DNA of 37,616 nucleotides from NCBI GenBank assembly GCA_002428325.1, contig DIVR01000050.1, forward strand, positions 6,862 through 44,477. The letters run 5' to 3'. The translations under genes were made by a program, and so were the position numbers. This DNA comes from a bacterium UBP4_UBA6127 (GTDB lineage Bacteria; UBP4; UBA4092). Shown here piece after piece: positions 1 through 8,451 of the stretch (position 1 is its first letter; each line of letters begins with the position of its first letter). The notes beneath the pieces are model-generated. The model did not search any database. It was given only the letters and a program-made list of their open reading frames with translations, and had not been told where the DNA came from.

Positions 1-109
1 ATCTCGGCACTACATTAATTGTTTTGTTTATTTAATTTATCGTGAAGAGTCCCTTCATGTCAAGAATATTTTAAAAAACACTGATTTTTAGCAGATAATA
101 CTGTCGTTT

Positions 110-137
110 TTGATAGGTTTCCTTTAGACTATATACT
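110..137 (+). promoter_or_regulatory. Candidate sigma70-type promoter for the flippase gene
   Basis: A -35-like TTGATA (110-115) and a -10-like TATACT (132-137) are separated by 16 bases. Each matches five of six consensus bases. The expected transcription start falls at about 143-145, which is the ATG at 144, so transcripts from this promoter would have almost no leader. The remainder of 1-109 shows no clear gene or terminator. Confidence 0.4.
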
Positions 138-143
138 CACTTT

Positions 144-1193
144 ATGATTAATAATATAAATATTTCAAAGAAAGATTCCCTAATTGTGAAAAATCGAAAA
201 ATTATTATTGGTATATTGGTCAGTTTATTCTTCATTTTCCTATTTGTGAAAAATATAGATTTTAAAAAACTGTATCTGGCCTTAGTTCATGCCAATTATC
301 TCTATCTCATTCCTTCCATTATAGTGCTGTTAATAAGCTTTTATTTTCGAGCCTGGAGATGGCATACACTTTTAGCAGGAATCAAGAATATCAAAACTAA
401 AGATTTAATGTCTCCCCTGATAATCGGATTTATGGGTAACAGTGTACTCCCTTTACGTCTGGGAGAATTCATAAGATCCTATATGTTAACCCGAAGAGAA
501 AAAATCCCATTCTCACAGGGGTTGGCAACTATCATTGTTGAGCGAATATTCGACAGTTTGGGTCTTATCTTCATGATGGTTGCTGTTTTATTGGTTTTTC
601 CGGTAAATTTGAATCTAGGGGCATCAGACTCGATTAATCCTAATCAAATTAAATCAGCGGGAGTCATTTTATTCATAGGATCAATATTTTTGTTAGGAGT
701 TCTTGTTCTTATAAGATTGCGTGTCGATATATTTAATCGGATTATCCGTAGCATTTTAGGTAAACGTTTTTTGCATATAGCTCAAAAGATTCAAGATATT
801 GTTTCCAAATTTGCAGAAGGTTTAAATGTTCTGGGTAATTGGAAACGTCTGCTTCTAAGCATTTTCCAAACTTTTCTTGTCTGGTTTACTATTGCGGCCA
901 GTATTTATTTTGTAATGCTGGCATTTAACCTGGGAAACTTACCCATCTATTCTCCTATTGTCATCATGGTCTTGACAGCTTTAGGGGTTTCCGTGCCTTC
1001 AACGCCGGGATATGTGGGCCCTTACCATGCAGCCTGTTTATATGCGGTCACTGCATTGGGAGGAGAAACCAATCTGGCAAGTGGTTTTACAATCGTTTTA
1101 CATTTAAGCCAGATGCTTCCTGTGATAATTATTGGATTTTATTATCTTTGGAAAGAAGATTTATCTCTTAAAGATCTTAAGAATTTTAAATAA
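144..1193 (+). CDS. Flippase-like membrane protein (UPF0104 / LPG-synthase TM domain family)
   Basis: This is a 349-residue polytopic membrane protein with about eight hydrophobic segments, the first at roughly residues 20-37. The segments around FYFRAWRWHTLL (near residue 70), GNSVLPLRLGEFIRSYML (near 100-115) and SVPSTPGYVGPYHAAC (near 285-300) are hallmarks of the family that includes YbhN and the membrane half of MprF (PF03706). Members are thought to move or modify lipid-linked or phospholipid substrates. The exact substrate here is unknown. The coding end overlaps nothing, and the GT39 glycosyltransferase starts 22 bases after the stop, so the two probably work on the same lipid-linked sugar. 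There is no Shine-Dalgarno before the ATG at 144; a GTG at 186 is the main alternative start. Family assignment is confident; the substrate is not. Confidence 0.85.
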   Translation: MINNINISKKDSLIVKNRKIIIGILVSLFFIFLFVKNIDFKKLYLALVHANYLYLIPSIIVLLISFYFRAWRWHTLLAGIKNIKTKDLMSPLIIGFMGNSVLPLRLGEFIRSYMLTRREKIPFSQGLATIIVERIFDSLGLIFMMVAVLLVFPVNLNLGASDSINPNQIKSAGVILFIGSIFLLGVLVLIRLRVDIFNRIIRSILGKRFLHIAQKIQDIVSKFAEGLNVLGNWKRLLLSIFQTFLVWFTIAASIYFVMLAFNLGNLPIYSPIVIMVLTALGVSVPSTPGYVGPYHAACLYAVTALGGETNLASGFTIVLHLSQMLPVIIIGFYYLWKEDLSLKDLKNFK

Positions 1194-1215
1194 CCCAGAA
1201 TCGCCAAGGATTAAA

Positions 1216-2757
1216 ATGAAATCTTATCGAGGATTTCTAATATTTTTATCCATTCTTTTTATTTTAATGATCATTACGAATGGAGATTATGGAATTACCT
1301 GGGATGAACCTTTATATTATCAGGCAGGGGATTCGTATTTCTCCTGGGTAAAGAGTTCATTACATTCAGTATCTTCATTTGATTTTTCTACCCCTCTAAA
1401 GACCCTTTCAGCTTCATGGCAGCCTAATGCCCAACACCCCCCTTTGATGAAACTGTTGTCTGGATTAACTTATTATCTTGCAGGTTCTTACCGTCTGGCT
1501 GGAAACATCATATTTATTCTTTTGGTTCTATCAGTCTTTTATATAGTTAAAACGGAGTTTGATACTCGAAGTGGTTGGCTGGCAGCATTAGGTATTTCAT
1601 TTTTGCCCAGGATATTTGCCCATGGTCATCTGGTAGAACTGGATCTTCCTTTAGCATTATTCTGGTTACTGACAACCTATTCTTTTTATCGGGGAATTAC
1701 ATCAAAACAATGGTCCATATTGACGGGAGTGTTTTGGGGATTATTATTGGCAACAAAAGTCACTGCTGTGTTCATCATAGTTCCATTGATTCTCTGGGGC
1801 CAATGCTATCATTCATCAAAACAGACCAGAAACTTAATCTGGATGCTGATATTGGGATGTCCTCTTTATTTGTTCCTCTGGCCCTGGTTATGGACTGATA
1901 CTTTTAAAAGGATTATTGATTTTTATCAAATATTTTTCAGTTTTGATAGTCCTTTAAGAACCTTTTATATGGGGAATTCTTATCAGCATACACCCTGGCA
2001 TTACCCTACCCTGATGGTTCTGTTGACCCTACCCTTACCATTTATTGTTTATTTATTTCTGGGAATATACAAGGGAATGAAAAAGAATCCATCTAGAGAT
2101 TGGATCTCTTTATGTTTATTAAATATATTAGTATTGATAGGGATATTTTCACGGCCCGGGGGATTGGTCATAGATGGAATCCGTTATTTCATGCCAGTAT
2201 TCCCATTTATCATGATTATTGCAGCTTATGGATTCAAATGTCTGATAGATGATTTCCCGTATAAGTCTTTAGGATTACCCAAGGCCATACCCATTCTAGT
2301 GTTGATTGTATCGATTATGCCGGGCCTTTTATCCATCATACAACTCCACCCGGTAGAAGTTTCTTATTATAATGGTTTAATTGGCGGGTTATCTGGAGCG
2401 GAAAAAGCAGGCATGGAGATTACTTATTGGGGAGAGGTTATCACCCCTGAAATGTATACCTGGCTAAATGAAAATGTACCGATAAATGGCAGGGTCAAAA
2501 TATTACCAGTATATCCTGCTGAGAATGTTCCAATTTCTGCCTTATCATTCTATCCAGATACCATCATTTATTGCCAGGGGAAGGGGCTATTTAGAAAAGA
2601 TATAAATTTCTTTTCTCCACCTCCTTATGATTATCTGGTACTAGTCAGTCGTCAGGGTTTGTTTACTGAATTGGAGTGGAGTCTTTATAAAAATATAAAG
2701 CCGGTATATAGCCTGAAACGAAACGGTGTCCAGTTGGCAGGCATATACCGGCTTTGA
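1216..2757 (+). CDS. GT39/PMT-family membrane glycosyltransferase
   Basis: Starting at the ATG at 1216, preceded by AAGGA five bases upstream, this gives 513 residues. The reading frame is open back to 1132, but that would overlap the previous gene and has no better ribosome site. After the first membrane helix come the family hallmarks: TWDEPLYY, HPPLMKLLSG and FAHGHLVELDLPL. These are typical of dolichyl-phosphate-mannose/ArnT-like GT-C enzymes (PMT_2 type), where acidic residues in the first periplasmic loop are catalytic. Roughly ten helices follow, with a periplasmic C-terminal domain from about residue 400. The likely role is transfer of a sugar from a polyprenyl-phosphate donor to an envelope acceptor. 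It forms a pair with the upstream flippase-like protein. The last codons also form the hairpin at 2698-2754. Confidence 0.85.
   Translation: MKSYRGFLIFLSILFILMIITNGDYGITWDEPLYYQAGDSYFSWVKSSLHSVSSFDFSTPLKTLSASWQPNAQHPPLMKLLSGLTYYLAGSYRLAGNIIFILLVLSVFYIVKTEFDTRSGWLAALGISFLPRIFAHGHLVELDLPLALFWLLTTYSFYRGITSKQWSILTGVFWGLLLATKVTAVFIIVPLILWGQCYHSSKQTRNLIWMLILGCPLYLFLWPWLWTDTFKRIIDFYQIFFSFDSPLRTFYMGNSYQHTPWHYPTLMVLLTLPLPFIVYLFLGIYKGMKKNPSRDWISLCLLNILVLIGIFSRPGGLVIDGIRYFMPVFPFIMIIAAYGFKCLIDDFPYKSLGLPKAIPILVLIVSIMPGLLSIIQLHPVEVSYYNGLIGGLSGAEKAGMEITYWGEVITPEMYTWLNENVPINGRVKILPVYPAENVPISALSFYPDTIIYCQGKGLFRKDINFFSPPPYDYLVLVSRQGLFTELEWSLYKNIKPVYSLKRNGVQLAGIYRL
2698..2754 (-). terminator. Hairpin terminator of secA, embedded in the convergent GT39 gene
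   Basis: The arms 2698-2715 and 2738-2754 pair over 17 bp with one bulged base (half: AAGCCGGTATAT). On the minus strand the stem is followed by TTTATATTTTTAT, so it fits Rho-independent termination of secA. On the plus strand the flank is only modestly T-rich (CTTTGAGTCTTTAG), so plus-strand termination is possible but weaker. The structure lies inside the last codons of the GT39 gene. Confidence 0.7.
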
Positions 2758-2768
2758 GTCTTTAGTTT

Positions 2769-5726
2769 CTAGAATAAGTTAGCGCCGCAGCATTTCTTAT
2801 ATTTTTTCCCACTGCCACAAGGACAGGGATCATTACGGCCTGTCTTGGCTTTATTAGTTGAACTATCCGGCATAGCAGGGGAAGTCCTTGATGAAGTTGC
2901 CATTGGCTTTTGTTGAGATGGACCCTCCGGCCTTGGGGACTGGCTGACAGGTTGCTGGACCACCGGAACGACCTTGAATATCAAATTAAGAATCTCACTC
3001 TTAATTTTCAGGATCATTTCAGTGAAAAGGAAATGCCCTTCTTTTTTATATTCAATCAAAGCCGCATTTTCAATGGAGGCGCCGAAAGCCCGCAGCCCGA
3101 TACCTTCCTTCATCATATCCATGCTTAAAAGATGATCTCTCCATTGGATATCGACAATTCTTAGGACAACAGCCTTTTCCAGGAACCGCATCATTTCGTC
3201 TGTGAATTCCTCTTCCCTGTTTTTATAAACATTTTCAAAGGACTGATAAAGTTTTTCGTAGATATCCTTTTGAGAGAAAGATTCATTCTGAATTTCTTTA
3301 AGGGAGATTCCCATGGGGAGAACAGAATGGTACCATTCCATTAACCCTGCGTAATCCCAGTCGGTTTGGGGCATATTAGAAGGTAGATGTTCTTCAATAT
3401 GTGCCTCCAATGCTTCCGCATATATTGCCAGGATAAAATCCTTCAGAGTGGTTCCAGCTTCATGGGCCTCATCGGAATCCTGATGTTTCTTTTCCGAATA
3501 ACCATGAATCATGACATCCAGAATCCACTGGCTTATATCTGTGCCTCGAAGAAGCTGCTGCCGGAGTTGGTAAATCAACTCACGCTGTTTATTCATTAAA
3601 TCATCGTATTCAAGCAGATGTTTACGAATGGTAAAATTATGTTCTTCGACTCTTTTCTGAGCGGTCGCAATGGATTTAGTTACCATGGGATGTTCGATAA
3701 CTTGACCTTCTTCAACCCCCAGCCGATCCATGATATTAATGATTCGGTCCGAACCGAATAATCTCATTAAGTCATCTTCCAGGCAAAGGAAAAATCTTGA
3801 TGAACCGGGATCTCCCTGACGCCCGCTACGTCCTCTTAACTGTCGGTCAATACGGCCGGCTTCATGTCTCTCAGTCCCAATGATATGGAGGCCGCCCAAT
3901 TCGGTTACACCTTCTCCTAGCTTAATGTCTGTCCCACGTCCAGCCATGTTGGTAGCAATGGTAATGGTATTCTTTTCTCCAGCTAACCGGATGATCTCAG
4001 CTTCCCGATCATGCTGTTTGGCATTCAGGATATTATAATTTCTGATTCCCCGCATCCGCAGCATTCTGCCAATGGTTTCAGAAACATCCACTGAAACCGT
4101 ACCCACCAGGATAGGTTGCCCCATTTTATTGTATTCGCTGATTTCATCAATAATGGCATTATATTTTTCTTTTTTAGTCTTATAGACCTGATCGTTGTAA
4201 TCTTTCCTGATCATAGGTTGATTGGTGGGAACTTCAACCACATCCAAACCATAGACATTCCAGAATTCCTGGGCATTGTTGATAGCGGTACCGGTCATCC
4301 CTGCCAGTTTTTCATACATTCGGAAGTAATTCTGAATGGTAATAGTTGCCAAGGTTTGAGTTTCCCGTTCAATCTTTACATTTTCTTTAGCTTCAAGCGC
4401 TTCATGTAACCCGTCGCTGAAACGGCGTCCCACCATTAAACGGCCTGTGAATTCATCTACAATGAGAACTTTTCCATCTTTAACAACATAATCCACATCC
4501 TTTTCATACAGGGTATAGGCTTTCAGGAGCTGGGCTATGTTTTGAAGACGTTCACTTTTTTCGACAAAAGACTGTTCAAATTCTTTTTTCTTATTAATCT
4601 TTTCTTCAGGAGAAAGAGAAGGGTCTAACTCTATTTTGCTCTTTTCATAGTCAAAATCAGGCAAAACAAACATCATCGGATCTTTATCGGAAAGGAAATG
4701 ACGTCCTTTATCTGTCAAATCAGCCACATGGGTTTTCTCATCGATGCTGTAAAACAATTCTTCATCGAGTTCAAACATTTTCTTATCCCGGGTATAATCC
4801 AATTCAACCCGTTCAATGGAGCGCAAGACGCCCTGTTCTTTTTCCATCTTTAAGAGTTTATTGTGTTTGGGAGAGCCTCTCCTGACTGTCAGGAGAAGAA
4901 TGGCGGCTTCATAATCTTTACCGTCTGCCAGTAATTTTTCGGCATCAGAAACAAGCCGATTTACCAACTGTGTCTGTGCATTCGACAACCGTTCAACCGG
5001 TTTTTTCATTTCATCGAATTTATGGGTGGAGATTTCCACCGGACCGGAAATAATCAAAGGGGTCCGGGCTTCATCAATCAGGATGCTGTCAACTTCATCG
5101 ACAATCACATAATGATAATCATGCTGAACCTGGTCCTCGATTCGGGTTGTCATATTATCCCGAAGATAATCAAATCCAAATTCACTGTTGGTTCCATAAG
5201 TAATGTCGCAGGCATATTGTTCTTTTCGTTCCTGAGGCCGCATATTGTTTTGAAGAACACCCACGGTGAGTCCCAGAAATTCATAAATGGGTGCCATCCA
5301 ATCACGGTCACGTTTAGCAAGATAATCATTCACCGTAACCAGATGGGCGCCTTTCCCGGGCAAGGCATTTAAATACATCGGTAATGTCGCTGCCAGGGTC
5401 TTACCTTCACCGGTTGCCATTTCAGCAATCTTCCCCTGGTGGAGAACAATGCCGCCCATCATTTGGACATCAAAATGTCGCATGCCATGGGTGCGTTTTG
5501 CCGTTTCTCTGACAGCAGCAAAGGCTTCAGGAAGGAGTTCGTCTAAGGTTTCTCCTTCTTGAAGTCTTTTACGGAATTCAACTGTCTTATTTTTCAATTC
5601 CTCATCAGTGAGCTTGATGAAAGCCGGTTCCAGAGAATTTATCTGCTCAACAATGGGTAATAATTTTTTAACATCCCTCTCCTGCTTGGAGGGAACGAAC
5701 ATACGAACGATTTTTTCTAAAATCAT
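2769..5726 (-). CDS. secA: SecA preprotein translocase ATPase
   Basis: At 985 residues it is longer than the E. coli protein (901). SecA drives unfolded preproteins through SecYEG using ATP. Walker A is MATGEGKT (103-110), Walker B is VDEVDS (209-214), and motif regions TNMAGRGTDIKLG and QLRGRSGRQGDPGSS follow in the second motor domain. The C-terminus carries a SEC-C zinc motif with CPCGSG and KKCC, preceded by a Pro/Ser-rich linker. An insert at about residues 268-322 separates the first nucleotide-binding domain from the preprotein-crosslinking region. It resembles the insert I know from Bacteroidetes/FCB-type SecA; this is recall, not a search. An AGGAAA ribosome site lies about 8 bases before the ATG. 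It sits 58 bases after tyrS and is probably co-transcribed with it. Confidence 0.98.
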   Translation of the reverse strand: MILEKIVRMFVPSKQERDVKKLLPIVEQINSLEPAFIKLTDEELKNKTVEFRKRLQEGETLDELLPEAFAAVRETAKRTHGMRHFDVQMMGGIVLHQGKIAEMATGEGKTLAATLPMYLNALPGKGAHLVTVNDYLAKRDRDWMAPIYEFLGLTVGVLQNNMRPQERKEQYACDITYGTNSEFGFDYLRDNMTTRIEDQVQHDYHYVIVDEVDSILIDEARTPLIISGPVEISTHKFDEMKKPVERLSNAQTQLVNRLVSDAEKLLADGKDYEAAILLLTVRRGSPKHNKLLKMEKEQGVLRSIERVELDYTRDKKMFELDEELFYSIDEKTHVADLTDKGRHFLSDKDPMMFVLPDFDYEKSKIELDPSLSPEEKINKKKEFEQSFVEKSERLQNIAQLLKAYTLYEKDVDYVVKDGKVLIVDEFTGRLMVGRRFSDGLHEALEAKENVKIERETQTLATITIQNYFRMYEKLAGMTGTAINNAQEFWNVYGLDVVEVPTNQPMIRKDYNDQVYKTKKEKYNAIIDEISEYNKMGQPILVGTVSVDVSETIGRMLRMRGIRNYNILNAKQHDREAEIIRLAGEKNTITIATNMAGRGTDIKLGEGVTELGGLHIIGTERHEAGRIDRQLRGRSGRQGDPGSSRFFLCLEDDLMRLFGSDRIINIMDRLGVEEGQVIEHPMVTKSIATAQKRVEEHNFTIRKHLLEYDDLMNKQRELIYQLRQQLLRGTDISQWILDVMIHGYSEKKHQDSDEAHEAGTTLKDFILAIYAEALEAHIEEHLPSNMPQTDWDYAGLMEWYHSVLPMGISLKEIQNESFSQKDIYEKLYQSFENVYKNREEEFTDEMMRFLEKAVVLRIVDIQWRDHLLSMDMMKEGIGLRAFGASIENAALIEYKKEGHFLFTEMILKIKSEILNLIFKVVPVVQQPVSQSPRPEGPSQQKPMATSSRTSPAMPDSSTNKAKTGRNDPCPCGSGKKYKKCCGANLF

Positions 5727-5784
5727 GAGTGATTTCCTATCTAAGGATTATTGCCTTGGAGACATGGATGGAGAGAATCTATAC

Positions 5785-7020
5785 TTAGATTTTTTCTACC
5801 ATCACTTTAAAATATCTTCGCCCCACATGGATCAAGTATTCTTTATTAGTGGATACATCCAGTTTATCATCATCCACTTTGATTCCGTCTATTTCGACTG
5901 CTTTTTGAACGACCATCCGACGGGCCTCGCTGTTACTTTTACAGATGCTGGCCAAGGACATAACTTTCAGCAACCCAATGGAATCACCCTCCACCTTGAT
6001 GGTGACCTGGGGGATTTCATCAGGTACTTTTTTGTCTCTGAACTGCCGATTAAATTCGGCTTCCGCTTCGGCTCCAGCCTCTGCACCATGATACTTGGAG
6101 ACAATCAAACGGCCTAATTTAGCTTTCGTATCCCTTGGATGCAGGGTTCCGTTTTCAATACCCGTCTTGATTTCCTGTAATTCATCTTTTGTAACGATAT
6201 CCAGCAGCTTGAAGTATCTCAGCATCAGGTCATCAGAAATACTCATTACTTTCCCAAACATATCTTTGGGAGGATCGCTGATGCCGATATAATTGCCCAG
6301 AGATTTACTCATTTTCTGGACGCCGTCGGTTCCTTCCAACAAGGGGAAAGTCATGATAATCTGAGGCTGTTGTCCATACTCCCGCTGTAAATCCCGGCCG
6401 ACCAGCAGATTGAAGGTTTGGTCGGTGCCGCCAATCTCGATATCTGCTTCCACAGCCACCGAATCATACCCTTGCATCAATGGGTAAAGGAATTCGTGTA
6501 CCGAAATGGGAATATTGTTTTTAAAACGTTTGTCAAAATCATCCCGTTCCAACATTCTGGCTACGGTATATTTACTGGCCAGTTTCAGGGTATCTTCAAA
6601 GGTCAGTTTACTGAGCCATTCTCCGTTATACCTTACTTCGGCCTTGGACATATCCAGAATTTTAGTAACTTGCTTTTTATAGGTTTCTGCATTTTTTTGG
6701 ACTTCTTCTTTAGAAAGGGCTTTCCGGGTTTGAGATTTTCCTGACGGATCCCCAATCATAGCGGTATAATCACCTATAATGAAAACAACCTGATGGCCTA
6801 AATCTTGGAATTGTCTAAGTTTTAAAAGGGGAATGGTATGTCCCAAATGCAAATCAGGTGCCGAAGGATCGCAGCCCAGCTTGACTCTGAGGGGTTTTCC
6901 AGACTTTTTAGATTCTATTAATTTTTTAATAACATCTTCTTCAGAAATGATATCCACGGTACCCTCTTTAATAATTTCAAGGGTTTTCAGGATATCTGGG
7001 GTTAGCTCTTTAGGGTCCAT
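5785..7020 (-). CDS. tyrS: Tyrosyl-tRNA synthetase
   Basis: This class I synthetase of 411 residues attaches tyrosine to tRNA-Tyr. The HIGH-type motif is HLGH (58-61), in a DPSAPDLHLGH context, and the KMSKS loop is KMSKSLGN (236-243). The segment EIGGTDQTFNLLVGRDLQ (195-212) forms the amino-acid and AMP site. A C-terminal S4 RNA-binding domain spans about 345-405. The length is normal for bacterial TyrRS. A strong GGAGGAAAT ribosome site lies 8-15 bases before the ATG. A -10-like TATAAT lies on the minus strand at 7077-7072. No T-box leader is evident in the roughly 110 bases upstream. The gene leads into secA. Confidence 0.97.
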   Translation of the reverse strand: MDPKELTPDILKTLEIIKEGTVDIISEEDVIKKLIESKKSGKPLRVKLGCDPSAPDLHLGHTIPLLKLRQFQDLGHQVVFIIGDYTAMIGDPSGKSQTRKALSKEEVQKNAETYKKQVTKILDMSKAEVRYNGEWLSKLTFEDTLKLASKYTVARMLERDDFDKRFKNNIPISVHEFLYPLMQGYDSVAVEADIEIGGTDQTFNLLVGRDLQREYGQQPQIIMTFPLLEGTDGVQKMSKSLGNYIGISDPPKDMFGKVMSISDDLMLRYFKLLDIVTKDELQEIKTGIENGTLHPRDTKAKLGRLIVSKYHGAEAGAEAEAEFNRQFRDKKVPDEIPQVTIKVEGDSIGLLKVMSLASICKSNSEARRMVVQKAVEIDGIKVDDDKLDVSTNKEYLIHVGRRYFKVMVEKI

Positions 7021-7131
7021 CTTAAAATATTTCCTCCAATTGACTATTCAAATACCAGTAAAATAACTTAAATTATAACAAATCATCCATTGAAAGGGTT
7101 AATTACCCTGAAATGCGACGGGAGCGTTGAT

Positions 7132-7569
7132 ATGATGCAACTTTTCATAAATCAAAGATATAAGTGTATTCTGCCCTGTTTTATGATTATTTCTCTGACT
7201 ATAATGGGATGTTTATATGGTTGTTCAACCCATTCCAGAAAAAAGGGAAAAGAGGCCATTGCCTTGCCCAAGGCCAATTCTGACAATTATTCTGTTGATT
7301 CTACTCAACCTGAAAAAACAGTAAAAAGTTCAAAGAGTGTAAAAAAGCCTGCCAAACCTTCCCGACCCCAGTATATGATAATTCAGTCGCCACAAGGCCC
7401 CTTATCTCCAATTCCCATGCGGGAAAAGCCCCAGGCTAATTCTAAAATCTTAAGCCGTTTGGAAGCAGGTGCGCGGTTGGAGATATTGGATAAGCAAAGC
7501 TTCTGGATCAAAGTGAAGACCCAGGATGGAAAAAAAGGTTGGATCAATCTGTATAATCTCTCAAAATGA
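7132..7569 (+). CDS. Putative lipoprotein with a C-terminal bacterial SH3 domain
   Basis: The frame opens at a TTG at 7090, but the ATG at 7132 has GGGAG seven bases upstream and gives a sensible 145-residue protein, so I choose it. An N-terminal hydrophobic segment (about 10-28) ends in candidate lipobox cysteines (IMGC and LYGC), suggesting lipidation and anchoring. A Lys/Ser/Pro-rich linker follows. The last 65 residues look like an SH3b fold: SPIPMREKPQANSKILSRL, then ARLEILDKQSFWIKVKT, then KKGWINLYNL. Bacterial SH3 domains often bind cell-wall peptides. No catalytic domain is attached, so a wall-binding or scaffold role is only an inference. It is divergent from tyrS. Confidence 0.75.
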   Translation: MMQLFINQRYKCILPCFMIISLTIMGCLYGCSTHSRKKGKEAIALPKANSDNYSVDSTQPEKTVKSSKSVKKPAKPSRPQYMIIQSPQGPLSPIPMREKPQANSKILSRLEAGARLEILDKQSFWIKVKTQDGKKGWINLYNLSK

Positions 7570-7720
7570 CCTTAGTGGGATCGATTCTTACTGGTATCTG
7601 CCAATTTTCATAGATATTCAACCCTAAGGCGGCTATTGAATGTCCTCCTGATGCATTTCGAAATGCTATAATTTCTTGATTATAAATAAATAAACCATAC
7701 TGACAGGCAAACAATTCCAT
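7544..7720 (-). CDS. Possible small gene, 58-residue hypothetical protein antisense to its neighbours' ends
   Basis: An uninterrupted minus-strand frame runs from the ATG at 7720 to TGA at 7544-7546. It fills the whole gap between the SH3 lipoprotein and DUF4416 genes, overlapping the former by 26 bases. The predicted peptide begins MELFACQYGLFIYNQE and ends IDPTKVILRDYTD, with mixed composition that reads like a soluble protein rather than noise. I do not recognise it. There is no good ribosome site close to the ATG (a GGAG lies about 17 bases upstream), and the frame is open a further 21 codons before the ATG. It could equally be a chance frame. Confidence 0.25.
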   Translation of the reverse strand: MELFACQYGLFIYNQEIIAFRNASGGHSIAALGLNIYENWQIPVRIDPTKVILRDYTD

Positions 7721-8249
7721 GGGACGAATGAAACAAGCTCCACTGGCAAAATTATTTATCGGAGTGATTACGGCGGGAGATGACTATACAATTGAAGCCC
7801 GTAGAAGGTTAGAGGCTAAATTCGGGCCAATCGATTATGAAAGTCCCATTATTCCCTTCGATTTCACCAGTTATTATGAACCGGAGATGGGGACTGGCCT
7901 GAACCGGATTTTCTGGAGTTTCCAGACTCTTGTCCATCCGGAAGAACTGCCTGATTTCAAGATTTTCACCAATACCCTGGAAAAGGAAATAGCTTCCCCT
8001 AACCGAAAAATTAATCTGGACCCTGGATATTTGACAGGTGCCAAAATGATTTTAGCGACCACCAAAGACTATTGCCATCGGATTTATCTGGATAAAGGGA
8101 TTTATGCTGAAGTTACCCTTCGTTTTAAAAAAGGGACCTTTTCCCCCTTTGATTATACCTATCGGGATTATGCCACCCCCCAATATATCAATATCTTTAA
8201 TAAAATCAGATATATCTATATGACTCAAATTCTGCCTGGTTTTCAATAA
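7719..8249 (+). CDS. DUF4416 family protein
   Basis: This 176-residue soluble protein matches the DUF4416 pattern I know: KLFIGVITAGDD near the start, a LEAKFGPIDYES segment, TSYYEPEMG (about 48-56), NLDPGYLTGAKMILATTKD (about 98-116), HRIYLDKGIYAEVTLRF, and a final FDYTYRDYATPQYINIF. The family has no established biochemical function. The ATG at 7728 (fourth residue) is an alternative start; neither has a strong Shine-Dalgarno. It is followed by a 270-base gap carrying a palindromic repeat, and it may be co-transcribed with the SH3 lipoprotein 149 bases upstream. There is no sign of truncation. Confidence 0.85.
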   Translation: MGRMKQAPLAKLFIGVITAGDDYTIEARRRLEAKFGPIDYESPIIPFDFTSYYEPEMGTGLNRIFWSFQTLVHPEELPDFKIFTNTLEKEIASPNRKINLDPGYLTGAKMILATTKDYCHRIYLDKGIYAEVTLRFKKGTFSPFDYTYRDYATPQYINIFNKIRYIYMTQILPGFQ

Positions 8250-8364
8250 GACCTTTTTCCCAGGGATTTCACCTATTCCATTCCCTTTAGCATCTACGAA
8301 GCTCTTCTCACTTGGTAAGATTTTTTTCTCTCTTTGAGACTTTTTCTATCCATCTCATAAACAT

Positions 8365-8379
8365 GACTCTTTAAGAGTC
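8365..8379. repeat. Short palindrome beside the dispersed repeat
   Basis: GACTCTT and AAGAGTC (7 bp each) flank a single central T. It lies two bases before the larger palindrome at 8381-8409, in the gap between DUF4416 and the isomerase gene. On its own it is not distinctive; together they make a compact double-hairpin region. The remainder of 8250-8364 shows no gene. Confidence 0.5.
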
Positions 8380-8380
8380 T

Positions 8381-8409
8381 GACCCAGGCTGTAACCATCA
8401 GCCTGGGTC
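8381..8409. repeat. Dispersed palindromic repeat, copy 1
   Basis: A perfect 10-bp inverted repeat, GACCCAGGCT (8381-8390) and AGCCTGGGTC (8400-8409), encloses a 9-base loop. The reverse complement of 8381-8408 matches 34806-34833 at 26 of 28 positions, so this is a dispersed intergenic element rather than a local hairpin. No run of T follows on either side, so it is not a classical terminator. The size and placement resemble REP-type elements. Confidence 0.75.
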
Positions 8410-8451
8410 TCTCGCCGAACGCAAAAGGAAATGAAAATTGAATGGGAAAAT

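Noticed and set aside
1575..1898. Open frame of 107 codons on the plus strand
   Set aside because: It lies wholly inside the GT39 gene in another frame, and the GT39 reading has clear family motifs.
5608..6117. 169-codon plus-strand frame across the end of tyrS
   Set aside because: It is antisense to well-conserved TyrRS and SecA segments; the length reflects codon bias of the real genes.
7653..7666. 14-bp palindrome GCATTTCGAAATGC between the SH3 and DUF4416 genes
   Set aside because: It is short, with no T-run, and may simply be coding sequence of the small minus-strand frame; not enough to call a site.
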